In this document: piece after piece, positions 56,379 through 63,885 of the stretch
Layout: every line of letters starts with the position of its first letter
How positions within the stretch are numbered: the stretch's first letter is position 1
Assembly: GCF_001428335.1 (NCBI RefSeq)
Contig: NZ_LMSG01000023.1
Coordinates: 175,914-239,913, forward strand
DNA: 64,000 nucleotides
Reading direction: 5' to 3'
DNA from: Arthrobacter sp. Soil762
Lineage (GTDB): Bacteria; Actinomycetota; Actinomycetes; Actinomycetales; Micrococcaceae
Notes under the pieces: generated by a model
Seen by the model: the letters and a program-made list of their open reading frames with translations, nothing else
Database searches by the model: none
What the model was told of the DNA's origin: nothing
Position numbers and translations under genes: made by a program

Positions 56379-57414
56379 CCTATTCGTGGGGCGCTTCACC
56401 GGAGCGCGGGCCCTGCCCACGAGTCCCCCGCTTCCCCCTGATCCCCCGCGGCGGGCCGTCCTGAAGGCAAGCCTCGCGGCCGGTTTGTCCGGGCTGCTGC
56501 TGCCGGGCCTGGGTGCGTGTACGCCCACGGACCGCCCGGGAACCGTGACCGTGGCCGGTGGCGAGCCCGGAGGCTTCTACCTCGAGTTCGCCGAGCTGCT
56601 GGCGGCATCCCTCCAACGTCACGGCGTTGCCGGCCAAGCCACGGCGCTGACTACCGGCGGCAGCCTGGACAACCTCGAACATCTGCTGACCGGCAAAGCC
56701 ACGTTCGCCGTCGCGCTCGCGGATTCGGCTGCCCGAAGCACAGCGGCGGGTAAGCCGCCCGCCGTCGGACTTTCCGCCGTCGGAAAGGTGTACGAGAACT
56801 ACGTCCACTGCGTCATCCGGCACAACAGCGAAATCCGGGACATTAGCGGGCTTGCCGGCCGGACCGTGGCTGTCGGCGAGCCCGGCTCGGGGACGTCGCT
56901 GACCACTCCGCGGCTGCTCGAGGCTGCCGGGCTGAGCACCACTGCGGGCACCGCCGGCGGCGTCACGGTGCTGAGCCTCGGCCTCAATGAGGGCCTCGCG
57001 GCACTGCGGGACGGAACGGCGGACGCGTTGTTCTGGTCGGGCGGCGTGCCGACTGCGGCCATTGCCGCCGCGAACGACGACGTCGGGCTGGGTTTCCTGG
57101 ATCTGTCGCCGCTGCTGCCGGCACTGCGGGCGAAATACGGCGTCTTCTACGACCGGGTGCTGATCCCGGCGGGCGCCTACGCGGGCATTCCGGCTGTTTG
57201 GACCGTGGGCGTGGCGAACCTGCTGCTGTGCCGGAGCGATCTTGATGACCGAACGGTTAAGCGGACCGTCGAACTGCTGGTGGGCCATGCCGAGGAACTG
57301 ATCCCGCGCTCCAGCCTGGGGGTCCAGTTCCTGAGCCCCGAATCCTTGATCAACACCGCGGGTTTGCCCCTGCACCCCGGCGCCGTAGCGGCGTACCGGG
57401 AGCTCCACGGGTAA
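56371..57414 (+). CDS. TAXI family solute receptor, Tat-type lipoprotein
   Basis: 347 aa. The N-terminus has a twin-arginine pair (Arg27-Arg28 in DPPRRAVLKASLAAG), a hydrophobic segment and a lipobox LGAC (Cys50), so it is probably exported folded by Tat and lipid-anchored. The mature part is a TAXI (TRAP-associated extracytoplasmic immunogenic) receptor: VAGGEPGGFYLEFAELLAAS, TTGGSLDNLEHLLTGKATFA, AVGKVYENYVHCVIR, LAGRTVAVGEPGSGTSL, ADALFWSGGVPTAAIAA. GTG start at 56371 overlaps the kinase stop by 8 bp. No TRAP membrane subunits (fused DctQM type) are present in the window, so it is an orphan receptor tied to a two-component system. Confidence 0.9.
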   Translation: MADLFVGRFTGARALPTSPPLPPDPPRRAVLKASLAAGLSGLLLPGLGACTPTDRPGTVTVAGGEPGGFYLEFAELLAASLQRHGVAGQATALTTGGSLDNLEHLLTGKATFAVALADSAARSTAAGKPPAVGLSAVGKVYENYVHCVIRHNSEIRDISGLAGRTVAVGEPGSGTSLTTPRLLEAAGLSTTAGTAGGVTVLSLGLNEGLAALRDGTADALFWSGGVPTAAIAAANDDVGLGFLDLSPLLPALRAKYGVFYDRVLIPAGAYAGIPAVWTVGVANLLLCRSDLDDRTVKRTVELLVGHAEELIPRSSLGVQFLSPESLINTAGLPLHPGAVAAYRELHG

Positions 57415-57419
57415 GGAAA

Positions 57420-57520
57420 CGCTCTATCACTTGCTGCAGTAAATACGGGAACGCTCTCTCACTTTCTCCAAGAAAGTGAGAGAGCGTTCGGGAAAAACCC
57501 GCATTAAGTGAGAGAGCGTC
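57420..57520. repeat. Nested palindromic element, copy B
   Basis: The inner stem has 17-nt arms AACGCTCTCTCACTTTC (57450-57466) with 57472-57488, loop TCCAA, perfect. Outer units (CGCTCTATCACTT from 57420; TTAAGTGAGAGAGCGTC ending 57520) flank it, with the left outer unit degraded. It lies between the convergent TAXI and RamB genes, starting 6 bp after the TAXI stop and ending 7 bp before the RamB stop. Confidence 0.9.
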
Positions 57521-57526
57521 CTGGGG

Positions 57527-59041
57527 TCAGTTCCCCGAGTGCGCAGCCAGGAACGAGTAGACCTCGGTCTCGTCCACGCCGGGGAACGCGCCGGGCGGCA
57601 TCGCGGCCAGCAGGTGCGTGTTGGCGCGAGCCGCCGGCCAGGCGTTTCCGGCCCACTCGGAGGCCAGTGCTGCCGGGGGCCGCTTGCAGCAGTTCGGGTC
57701 GGGGCACGTGGACTTTTCGCGCGCCGTGGTTTCCCGGCCGCGGAACCATTTCACGTGCTGGTACGGCACCCCGATGCTCAGGGAGAACTCGCCGCTGGCC
57801 GATCGCTCCGTCCGGGCCGTGCACCAATACGTGCCGGACGGAGTATCCGTGTACTGGCTGTACGCGCTGAACTTGTCCGGCACATCGAACACTGCCCGCG
57901 AGGTCCAGGCCTTGCACGACGGCTGGCCTTCAATGGCGCCTGTATGGTCCATCGGGAACGTCACGCCGTCGTTCTCGTAGGCCTTGTAGATGATGCCGCT
58001 CTTGTGGGTCTTCTGGAAGTGCGTGGTGATACCCAGGTGCTTCGTGGCCAGGTTGGTGAAGCGGTGCGCGGCGGTCTCGTAGGAGACAGCAAAAGCATCC
58101 CGGATGTCCTCAACCGCGATTTCCTTGGCAGCCTTGGCCTTCTGCAGGAAATCCACGGTGGCCTGCTCGGGCAGCAGGAGCGCGGCCGCGAAGTAGTTGG
58201 TGGCCACCCGCTGGCCGAGGAAGTCGCCGTAGTTTTTCGGCGTCTCGTGCCCCAGGACGTAGTGGCCCAGCGCCTGCAACAGCACCGAGCGGGGGTCGTG
58301 GTCCTGCCGCTGGCTCTGCGTCAGGTAAATTCTGTGATTCTTCAAATCCGTCACTGAACGGGTGGAATGCGGCAAGTCGCTCACGTGATGGAGGGTGAAT
58401 CCGAGCTTCTCGGCGATGTCGGCGATGACGTGCTGGCTCAGCGGCCCGGCCGTGTAACCCACCAGCCCGAGCACCTTCTGCGCCTCGGCCTCATACTCCG
58501 GGAAGTAGTTGCCGCGCTCGCGCATCATGGCACGCAGCTCACCGTTCGCGCGGCGGGCCTCTTCCGGCGTCGCCACCTGCTCGTTCAGCTTGCGTTCGAG
58601 CTCGTGCAGCAGCCCCACCTGCGCCTCCAACACATCGACCGGAAGCCGCGAGCTGATCCGGATTTTGGGCAGGTTGAGGGACTCGTACAGGGGCCCGCGC
58701 TGGTAACGTTCCAGCTCAATTTCCAGGGCCGCGCGGCGGCTCGGCGGCTCGGCGCCAAGCAACTGGTCGATGCTCACGTTCAGGGCCGCGGCCAGCCCCT
58801 GCAGCAGGGAAAGTTTGGGCTCCCGCTTGCCGTTTTCGATCAGGCTCAACTGGCTGGGGGCGGTCCCGACGGCGGCGCCCAGGTCATCGAGCGTGTACCC
58901 GGCCTGCTTGCGCAGATGCCGCACGCGGCGGCCCAGGCTGATGACGTCCAGTTCCGGGGATGCGGCGGACGACGGCGGTAGGGCGACTTCGCGGTTCCAG
59001 CTTCCAGGCGTCATTTCTTGAGGATACGCGAAGAAGTGCAT
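57527..59041 (-). CDS. ramB: RamB-type XRE/ImmA-IrrE regulator of acetate metabolism
   Basis: 504 aa. N-terminal XRE helix-turn-helix (residues ~34-90: LGRRVRHLRKQAGYTLDDLG, AAVGTAPSQLSLIENGKREP), middle IrrE/ImmA-like region with ALGHYVLGHE (position of the HExxH metal motif, here not matching it fully), and a C-terminal domain of the short-chain fatty acyl regulator type (HKSGIIYKAYENDGVTFPMD; CPDPNCCKRPPAAL with a Cys cluster). This order matches RamB, which in Corynebacterium represses aceA and aceB and controls acetate genes. It is divergent from aceA as expected. Start 59041 (GGAAAG close by) or Met10 at 59014. Confidence 0.88.
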   Translation of the reverse strand: MHFFAYPQEMTPGSWNREVALPPSSAASPELDVISLGRRVRHLRKQAGYTLDDLGAAVGTAPSQLSLIENGKREPKLSLLQGLAAALNVSIDQLLGAEPPSRRAALEIELERYQRGPLYESLNLPKIRISSRLPVDVLEAQVGLLHELERKLNEQVATPEEARRANGELRAMMRERGNYFPEYEAEAQKVLGLVGYTAGPLSQHVIADIAEKLGFTLHHVSDLPHSTRSVTDLKNHRIYLTQSQRQDHDPRSVLLQALGHYVLGHETPKNYGDFLGQRVATNYFAAALLLPEQATVDFLQKAKAAKEIAVEDIRDAFAVSYETAAHRFTNLATKHLGITTHFQKTHKSGIIYKAYENDGVTFPMDHTGAIEGQPSCKAWTSRAVFDVPDKFSAYSQYTDTPSGTYWCTARTERSASGEFSLSIGVPYQHVKWFRGRETTAREKSTCPDPNCCKRPPAALASEWAGNAWPAARANTHLLAAMPPGAFPGVDETEVYSFLAAHSGN

Positions 59042-59065
59042 TTCTTTCCAGTGTTTTCCCCTAGA

Positions 59066-59090
59066 GAAGTGTTGCGAAGTGCTGAAAAGT
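59066..59090. promoter_or_regulatory. Tandem GAAGT elements with 10-bp period between ramB and aceA
   Basis: GAAGTGTTGC (59066-59075), GAAGTGCTGA (59076-59085) and AAAGT (59086-59090) repeat at exactly one helical turn; another GAAGTG lies at 59033-59038 inside the ramB start. These are candidates for RamB or another regulator binding on one face of the DNA. They do not match the Corynebacterium RamB consensus closely. Confidence 0.45.
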
Positions 59091-59194
59091 AGTAATCACG
59101 GAAAGAAACACCGCACCGGGGTAGCCGGCCGGAACTGCAACGCAGCAGCTCCGGCCGGCAGATAATCACCCGGAGCTCAATCAAGGAGACAACG

Positions 59195-60511
59195 ATGACT
59201 GCAGCATTTGAGCCCACCCAGCAGACGCCCGAAGAGCAGGCCGCCGCCCTGGAGCTTGAGTGGGCCGCCAACCCCCGCTGGGAAGGTGTGACCCGTGACT
59301 ACAAGGCAACGGACGTCGTCAAGCTCCGCGGCCGCGTCTCCGAAGAGCACACGCTGGCCCGCCGCGGCTCCGAGAAACTGTGGAAGCAGCTCACCGAAGA
59401 GCACAAGACCGGCGGGTACACCAACGCCCTGGGCGCCCTGACCGGCAACCAGGCAGTGCAGCAGGTCAAGGCCGGCCTCCGTGCCATCTACCTCTCCGGC
59501 TGGCAGGTTGCTGCCGACGCCAACAACTCCGGCCACACCTACCCGGACCAGTCGCTGTACCCGGCCAACTCGGTCCCCACCGTGGTCCGCCGCATCAACA
59601 ACGCACTGCTCCGCGCCGACCAGATTGAATTCTCCGAAGGCATCCAGACCGTTGAGGACTGGATGGTGCCGATCGTTGCCGACGCCGAGGCTGGCTTCGG
59701 TGGCCCGCTGAACGCCTACGAACTCATGAAATCCATGATCCAGGCCGGCGCGGCAGGTGTGCACTGGGAAGACCAGCTCGCCTCGGAGAAGAAGTGCGGC
59801 CACCTCGGCGGCAAGGTCCTCATCCCCACTCAGCAGCACGTCCGGACGCTGAACGCGGCCCGGCTGGCCGCCGACGTCGCCGGCACCCCCTCCGTGGTCA
59901 TCGCCCGCACCGACGCCGAGGCCGCCACCCTGATCACCTCCGACGTCGATCCCCGCGACAAGGAATTCGTCACCGGCGAACGCACCCCGGAAGGCTTCTA
60001 CAAGGTCCGCAACGGCATCGAACCCTGCATCGCCCGCGCCAAGGCCTACGCCCCGTACTCCGACCTCATCTGGATGGAGACAGGCACCCCGGACCTCGAG
60101 CTTGCCCGCAAGTTCGCCGAGGCCGTCAAGGCTGACTTCCCGGACCAGATGCTCTCCTACAACTGCTCGCCGTCGTTCAACTGGCGCAAGCACCTGGACG
60201 ACGCCACGATCGCCAAGTTCCAGCGTGAACTCGGCGCCATGGGCTTTACGTTCCAGTTCATCACCCTGGCCGGCTTCCACGCCCTGAACTACTCGATGTT
60301 CGATCTCGCCCACGGTTACGCCCGTGAAGGCATGAGCGCCTACGTCGAGCTGCAGGAGAAGGAATTCGCCTCCGAGTCCCGCGGCTACACCGCGACCAAG
60401 CACCAGCGCGAAGTCGGCACCGGCTACTTCGACGACATCGCAACTGCGCTCAACCCGAACGCATCAACCCTGGCACTGGTGGGATCCACCGAAGAAGGCC
60501 AGTTCCACTAA
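59195..60511 (+). CDS. aceA: Isocitrate lyase
   Basis: 438 aa. Active-site motif KKCGHLGGK with nucleophilic Cys201, preceded by GVHWEDQL, and metal-binding region IVADAEAGFGG. Further blocks: LSGWQVAADAN, SYNCSPSFNWRKHL (substrate Ser/Asn/Ser), FDLAHGYAREGM. It splits isocitrate to glyoxylate and succinate, the first step of the glyoxylate shunt. AAGGAGACAACG precedes the ATG. It is followed by a hairpin and then aceB on the same strand, 91 bp downstream. Confidence 0.98.
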   Translation: MTAAFEPTQQTPEEQAAALELEWAANPRWEGVTRDYKATDVVKLRGRVSEEHTLARRGSEKLWKQLTEEHKTGGYTNALGALTGNQAVQQVKAGLRAIYLSGWQVAADANNSGHTYPDQSLYPANSVPTVVRRINNALLRADQIEFSEGIQTVEDWMVPIVADAEAGFGGPLNAYELMKSMIQAGAAGVHWEDQLASEKKCGHLGGKVLIPTQQHVRTLNAARLAADVAGTPSVVIARTDAEAATLITSDVDPRDKEFVTGERTPEGFYKVRNGIEPCIARAKAYAPYSDLIWMETGTPDLELARKFAEAVKADFPDQMLSYNCSPSFNWRKHLDDATIAKFQRELGAMGFTFQFITLAGFHALNYSMFDLAHGYAREGMSAYVELQEKEFASESRGYTATKHQREVGTGYFDDIATALNPNASTLALVGSTEEGQFH

Positions 60512-60526
60512 ATTTTCCCCAAGTAA

Positions 60527-60574
60527 GTAGCAGTAAGTGTCGTTTTGGAGGATCAAAACGACACTTACCGCTAC
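60527..60574 (+). other. Intercistronic hairpin between aceA and aceB, with GGAGG in the loop
   Basis: The stem TAAGTGTCGTTTT (60534-60546) pairs perfectly with 60555-60567 (13 bp), extended below a 2-nt mismatch by GTAGC/GCTAC (60527-60531/60570-60574). The loop is GGAGGATC. No T run follows. Possible roles are terminator/attenuator, RNase processing site or aceA mRNA stabiliser. Confidence 0.7.
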
Positions 60575-60602
60575 CCAGCTGGGCCTGCACCAGGAGACCG
60601 AA

Positions 60603-62255
60603 ATGAACACCTTCACTGACAGCTTCACCATCAACGGGATCACTTTGACCGCGCAGCCTGTCTGCCGGCAGGACGAGGTTCTTACTCCGGATGCACTGGA
60701 GTTTGTCGCTAAGCTGCACCGGGCCACGGCCGAGCGCCGGCAGGAACTGCTGCAGGCACGCCGGACCCGCCGGGCCGAGATCGCCGCCGGCCAGGACCCC
60801 AGTTTCCTCCGCGAAACCGAGGACATCCGCAACGACCCGTCGTGGCGCGTCGCTCCCCCGGCCCCGGGCCTGGAGGACCGCCGGGTGGAGATCACCGGAC
60901 CGGTGGACAAGAAGATGACCATCAACGCGCTGAACTCCGGCGCGAAGGTGTGGCTCGCTGACATGGAGGACTCCTCCACCCCCACATGGCGGAACGTCAT
61001 CAAGGGCCAGCTCAACCTCACCGACGCCCTCGAACGACGCATCGACTACACGAGCCCCGAAGGCAAGGAATACAAGCTCCGCCCCGCCGGCGAGCTGCCC
61101 ACCATCGTGGTGCGCCCCCGCGGCTGGCACCTGCCCGAGAAGCACATGATCATCGACGGCGCTCCCGTGGCCGGCGGCATCGTGGACTTCGGCCTGTTCT
61201 TCTTCCACAACGCCCGGCGCCTCCTGGCCCAGGGCAAGGGCCCGTACTTCTACCTGCCCAAGATCGAGAACCACCTCGAGGCACGGCTGTGGAATGACAT
61301 CTTCATCCTCGCCCAGGACCTGCTGGGCATCCCGCAGGGCACCATCCGCGCCACCGTGCTGATCGAGACCATCACCGCGGCGTTCGAAATGGAGGAGATC
61401 CTCTACGAACTGCGTGATCACGCGTCGGGCCTGAACGCCGGCCGCTGGGACTACATCTTCTCCCTGATCAAGAACTTCCGTACCCGCGGCCCCCGGTTCG
61501 TCCTGCCGGACCGCGCCCAGGTGACCATGACCCAGCCGTTCATGCGCGCCTACACCGAACAGCTGGTCCGTGCCTGCCACAAGCGCGGCGCCATGGCCAT
61601 CGGCGGAATGGCCGCAGCCGTCCCCAACCGCAAGGACGAAGCCGCCAACACCAACGCATTCGAGAAGGTCCGTGCCGACAAGACCCGCGAGGCCAACGAC
61701 GGCTTCGACGGCTCCTGGGTGGCCCACCCGGACCTCGTGCCGGTCTGCCGCGAAGTGTTCGATGCCACCCTCGGCGAACGCCCCAACCAGCTGGACCGCA
61801 CCCGTGAGGACGTCATCCCCGATGACCGCGCCCTCATCAACGTGGCCGCCACGACAGGCACCATCACCGAGCAGGGCATCCGGAACAACATCGAGGTAGG
61901 CATCCGCTACATCGAGTCCTGGCTCCGCGGGAACGGCGCCGTCGCCATCCACAACCTGATGGAAGACGCCGCCACCGCGGAAATCTCCCGGTCCCAGATC
62001 TGGCAGTGGATGTTCGCGTCCGCCATCACCGACCGCGGCGAAATCATCACCCACCAGTGGATCGAGGAGCTGCTCGACGAAGAGTTCGCACGCCTGGAAC
62101 GCTTCGACGGCGACCGCTTCGAAGACTCCCGCGACATCTTCGAGGAAGTCACGCTCAGCCAGGACTTCCCGTCCTTCCTGACCCTCCCCGCCTACGCCCG
62201 CTACCTCACCGAGGCCCGCGAAAAGGCAACCAAAGAGGAGCTCTCCGCGGCCTAG
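60603..62255 (+). CDS. aceB: Malate synthase A
   Basis: 550 aa. Malate synthase A blocks: VWLADMEDSSTPTWRNVIKG, IVVRPRGWHLPEKHMIIDGA (catalytic Arg), GPYFYLPKIENHLEARLWND, ATVLIETITAAFEMEEILYE (metal-binding Glu), LNAGRWDYIFSLIK (metal Asp), and the general-base region MEDAATAEISRSQIWQW. It condenses glyoxylate with acetyl-CoA to malate. AGGAGA precedes the ATG at 60603; an upstream in-frame start (60537) would lie inside the hairpin stem. It is the usual partner of aceA. Confidence 0.97.
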   Translation: MNTFTDSFTINGITLTAQPVCRQDEVLTPDALEFVAKLHRATAERRQELLQARRTRRAEIAAGQDPSFLRETEDIRNDPSWRVAPPAPGLEDRRVEITGPVDKKMTINALNSGAKVWLADMEDSSTPTWRNVIKGQLNLTDALERRIDYTSPEGKEYKLRPAGELPTIVVRPRGWHLPEKHMIIDGAPVAGGIVDFGLFFFHNARRLLAQGKGPYFYLPKIENHLEARLWNDIFILAQDLLGIPQGTIRATVLIETITAAFEMEEILYELRDHASGLNAGRWDYIFSLIKNFRTRGPRFVLPDRAQVTMTQPFMRAYTEQLVRACHKRGAMAIGGMAAAVPNRKDEAANTNAFEKVRADKTREANDGFDGSWVAHPDLVPVCREVFDATLGERPNQLDRTREDVIPDDRALINVAATTGTITEQGIRNNIEVGIRYIESWLRGNGAVAIHNLMEDAATAEISRSQIWQWMFASAITDRGEIITHQWIEELLDEEFARLERFDGDRFEDSRDIFEEVTLSQDFPSFLTLPAYARYLTEAREKATKEELSAA

Positions 62256-62370
62256 GCTGCGGCAGGCTACTGAATAGATTTCCGTCCGCCGGGCAGGCAT
62301 GCCCTTCGCAACAGGCACCCCCGAGATCCGGGGCGCCGGCCCGGCGACGGAACACCCCGTGTGACCCGCG

Positions 62371-62473
62371 GACGCTCTCTCACTTAATGCGAGAAATCCC
62401 GGGACGCTCTCTCACTATCCTCAAGATAGTGAGAGAGCGTCGGTCGTTAAGCTGCGTTAAGTGAGAGAGCGTC
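62371..62473. repeat. Nested palindromic element, copy C
   Basis: The outer arms GACGCTCTCTCACTTAATGC (62371-62390) and 62454-62473 pair over 20 bp with one mismatch. The inner arms GACGCTCTCTCACTATC (62403-62419) and 62425-62441 pair perfectly over the loop CTCAA. Relative to copies A and B the inner stem has TATC/GATA in place of TTTC/GAAA, a compensatory pair change. It lies between convergent aceB and the MFS gene. Confidence 0.92.
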
Positions 62474-62519
62474 GGTAAGTCATGCAGGGGGAGAAGAGAA
62501 CGTACGACGGCGGGACGCG

Positions 62520-63716
62520 TCAGCGTCCTTTCGGCACCAGCCGCACGGCCAGGGTTGTGCAGACGAAGAACATCAACACCGAGCCCAGGATCACCAGCAG
62601 CGCCGGGGTCCAGGAACCCGAGGCGTCGTGCACGAAGCCCACCAGCGGCGGGGCCACCGCCCCGAAGCAGTAACCGAGCCCCTGGACCGTGGCGGACATC
62701 CGGCCCGCGGACACCTGGTCCCGGGCCAGTTTGATGATCGCGATGAAGATCAGCGTGATCCCGCCGCCCTGCGCGATGCCGCCAAAGGTGGACCACAGCC
62801 ACCACAGCTCCGGCGCCAGCAGCAGCCCGGCCGGCACGGCCGTCCAGAGCACGCCCACGGTGACTGCCGTCGTCGTCGTACTGAAATACTTGGCCGCGAA
62901 TGGCACTCCCAGGCCGCCAACAATGGCGAAGATCTGGAACAGCGATGAGCCTGCACCGGCCGCCGAGGCGGACATTCCGAGCTCGTCGTTGAGGTAGCTC
63001 GGAAGCCACGCCGTCACTGCATAGTAGGAAAAAGCCTGCCCGGCGAAGCCTGCGGTGAGCCCGGCGGTAATCCAGCCGGAACCCTTGACGGCCGGGTGCT
63101 CCTGCCCGCCGGCCACCACGGTGCGGGAGGGCACAAACGCGGTGCGGGCGCCCACGGCGAGTGTCCAGAACACGATGGCAATCACGGCCAGGATGCCCAC
63201 GGCGGCGAGTGCCACACGCCAACCGGCCAGCTCGGCCAGGGGTGCCGTGACCATCGACGTCAGGAATGACCCGATATTCAGAGCCGCGGTGTAGACACCC
63301 ATGGCGGTCCCTTGGCGCATCGGGGCGAAGTCGCGGCGGATAATCAACGGCACCGCGATGTTGCCCACCGTGATGGCCAGGCCGATCATCACCGTGCCCA
63401 CCACCACCGGTCCCGGGCCGCCCGCCGAGCGCACAATCACGCCTGCCAGGACGCCAAGGATGGTGAGGGAGACGGCGAACTCCGCGCCGAGTTTCCTTGT
63501 GGTCAGTGACGCCAGCGATGCGGCGAGAGCGAAGCACAGCACCGGGATGCTGGTCAGCAGGCCCAACATCACGGGGGTAAATCCGAGGTCGGCCTGCATC
63601 AGGTCAACCACCGGGGCAACAGCAACGAAGGGCCCGCGCAGGTTCAGCGCCAACAGTCCGATGCAGGCGAGGAGGATCCAGCCCTTCGGAACTTTGGCCA
63701 GGAACTGTCCACTCAT
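62520..63716 (-). CDS. MFS transporter, CynX/NimT type
   Basis: 398 aa, 12 membrane segments. It is CynX-like (cyanate permease/NimT group): ALNLRGPFVAVAPVVDLMQA with the conserved LR on the first helix, LGLLTSIPVLCFALAASLAS, GIAITVGN-like VMIGLAITVGNIAVPLIIRR, and RMSATVQGLGYCFGAVAPPL. Substrate unknown. The ATG at 63716 is chosen as conservation starts there; in-frame starts further upstream (63800) have no better site. Convergent with aceB. Confidence 0.88.
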   Translation of the reverse strand: MSGQFLAKVPKGWILLACIGLLALNLRGPFVAVAPVVDLMQADLGFTPVMLGLLTSIPVLCFALAASLASLTTRKLGAEFAVSLTILGVLAGVIVRSAGGPGPVVVGTVMIGLAITVGNIAVPLIIRRDFAPMRQGTAMGVYTAALNIGSFLTSMVTAPLAELAGWRVALAAVGILAVIAIVFWTLAVGARTAFVPSRTVVAGGQEHPAVKGSGWITAGLTAGFAGQAFSYYAVTAWLPSYLNDELGMSASAAGAGSSLFQIFAIVGGLGVPFAAKYFSTTTTAVTVGVLWTAVPAGLLLAPELWWLWSTFGGIAQGGGITLIFIAIIKLARDQVSAGRMSATVQGLGYCFGAVAPPLVGFVHDASGSWTPALLVILGSVLMFFVCTTLAVRLVPKGR

Positions 63717-63885
63717 GAGGGTTCCGTGGCGGCTAAATAAGATTTCATCACTTCCATTGCTATCACGCCGTATTGCGCCGGACGCCTCAGTCAGCGTCAT
63801 GGCGCCCTGGCATACGATGAAGCTCACACCAGCCGGCCCCAACGTGCGGGATGTTAAGCCGCACCCTCGGACGAAGGAACTTCAC

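Noticed and set aside
52416..62473. CRISPR array from repeated CTCTCTCACTT units
   Set aside because: The units are inverted, nested and only a few per site, separated by coding DNA over 10 kb. There is no regular spacer array and no cas gene.
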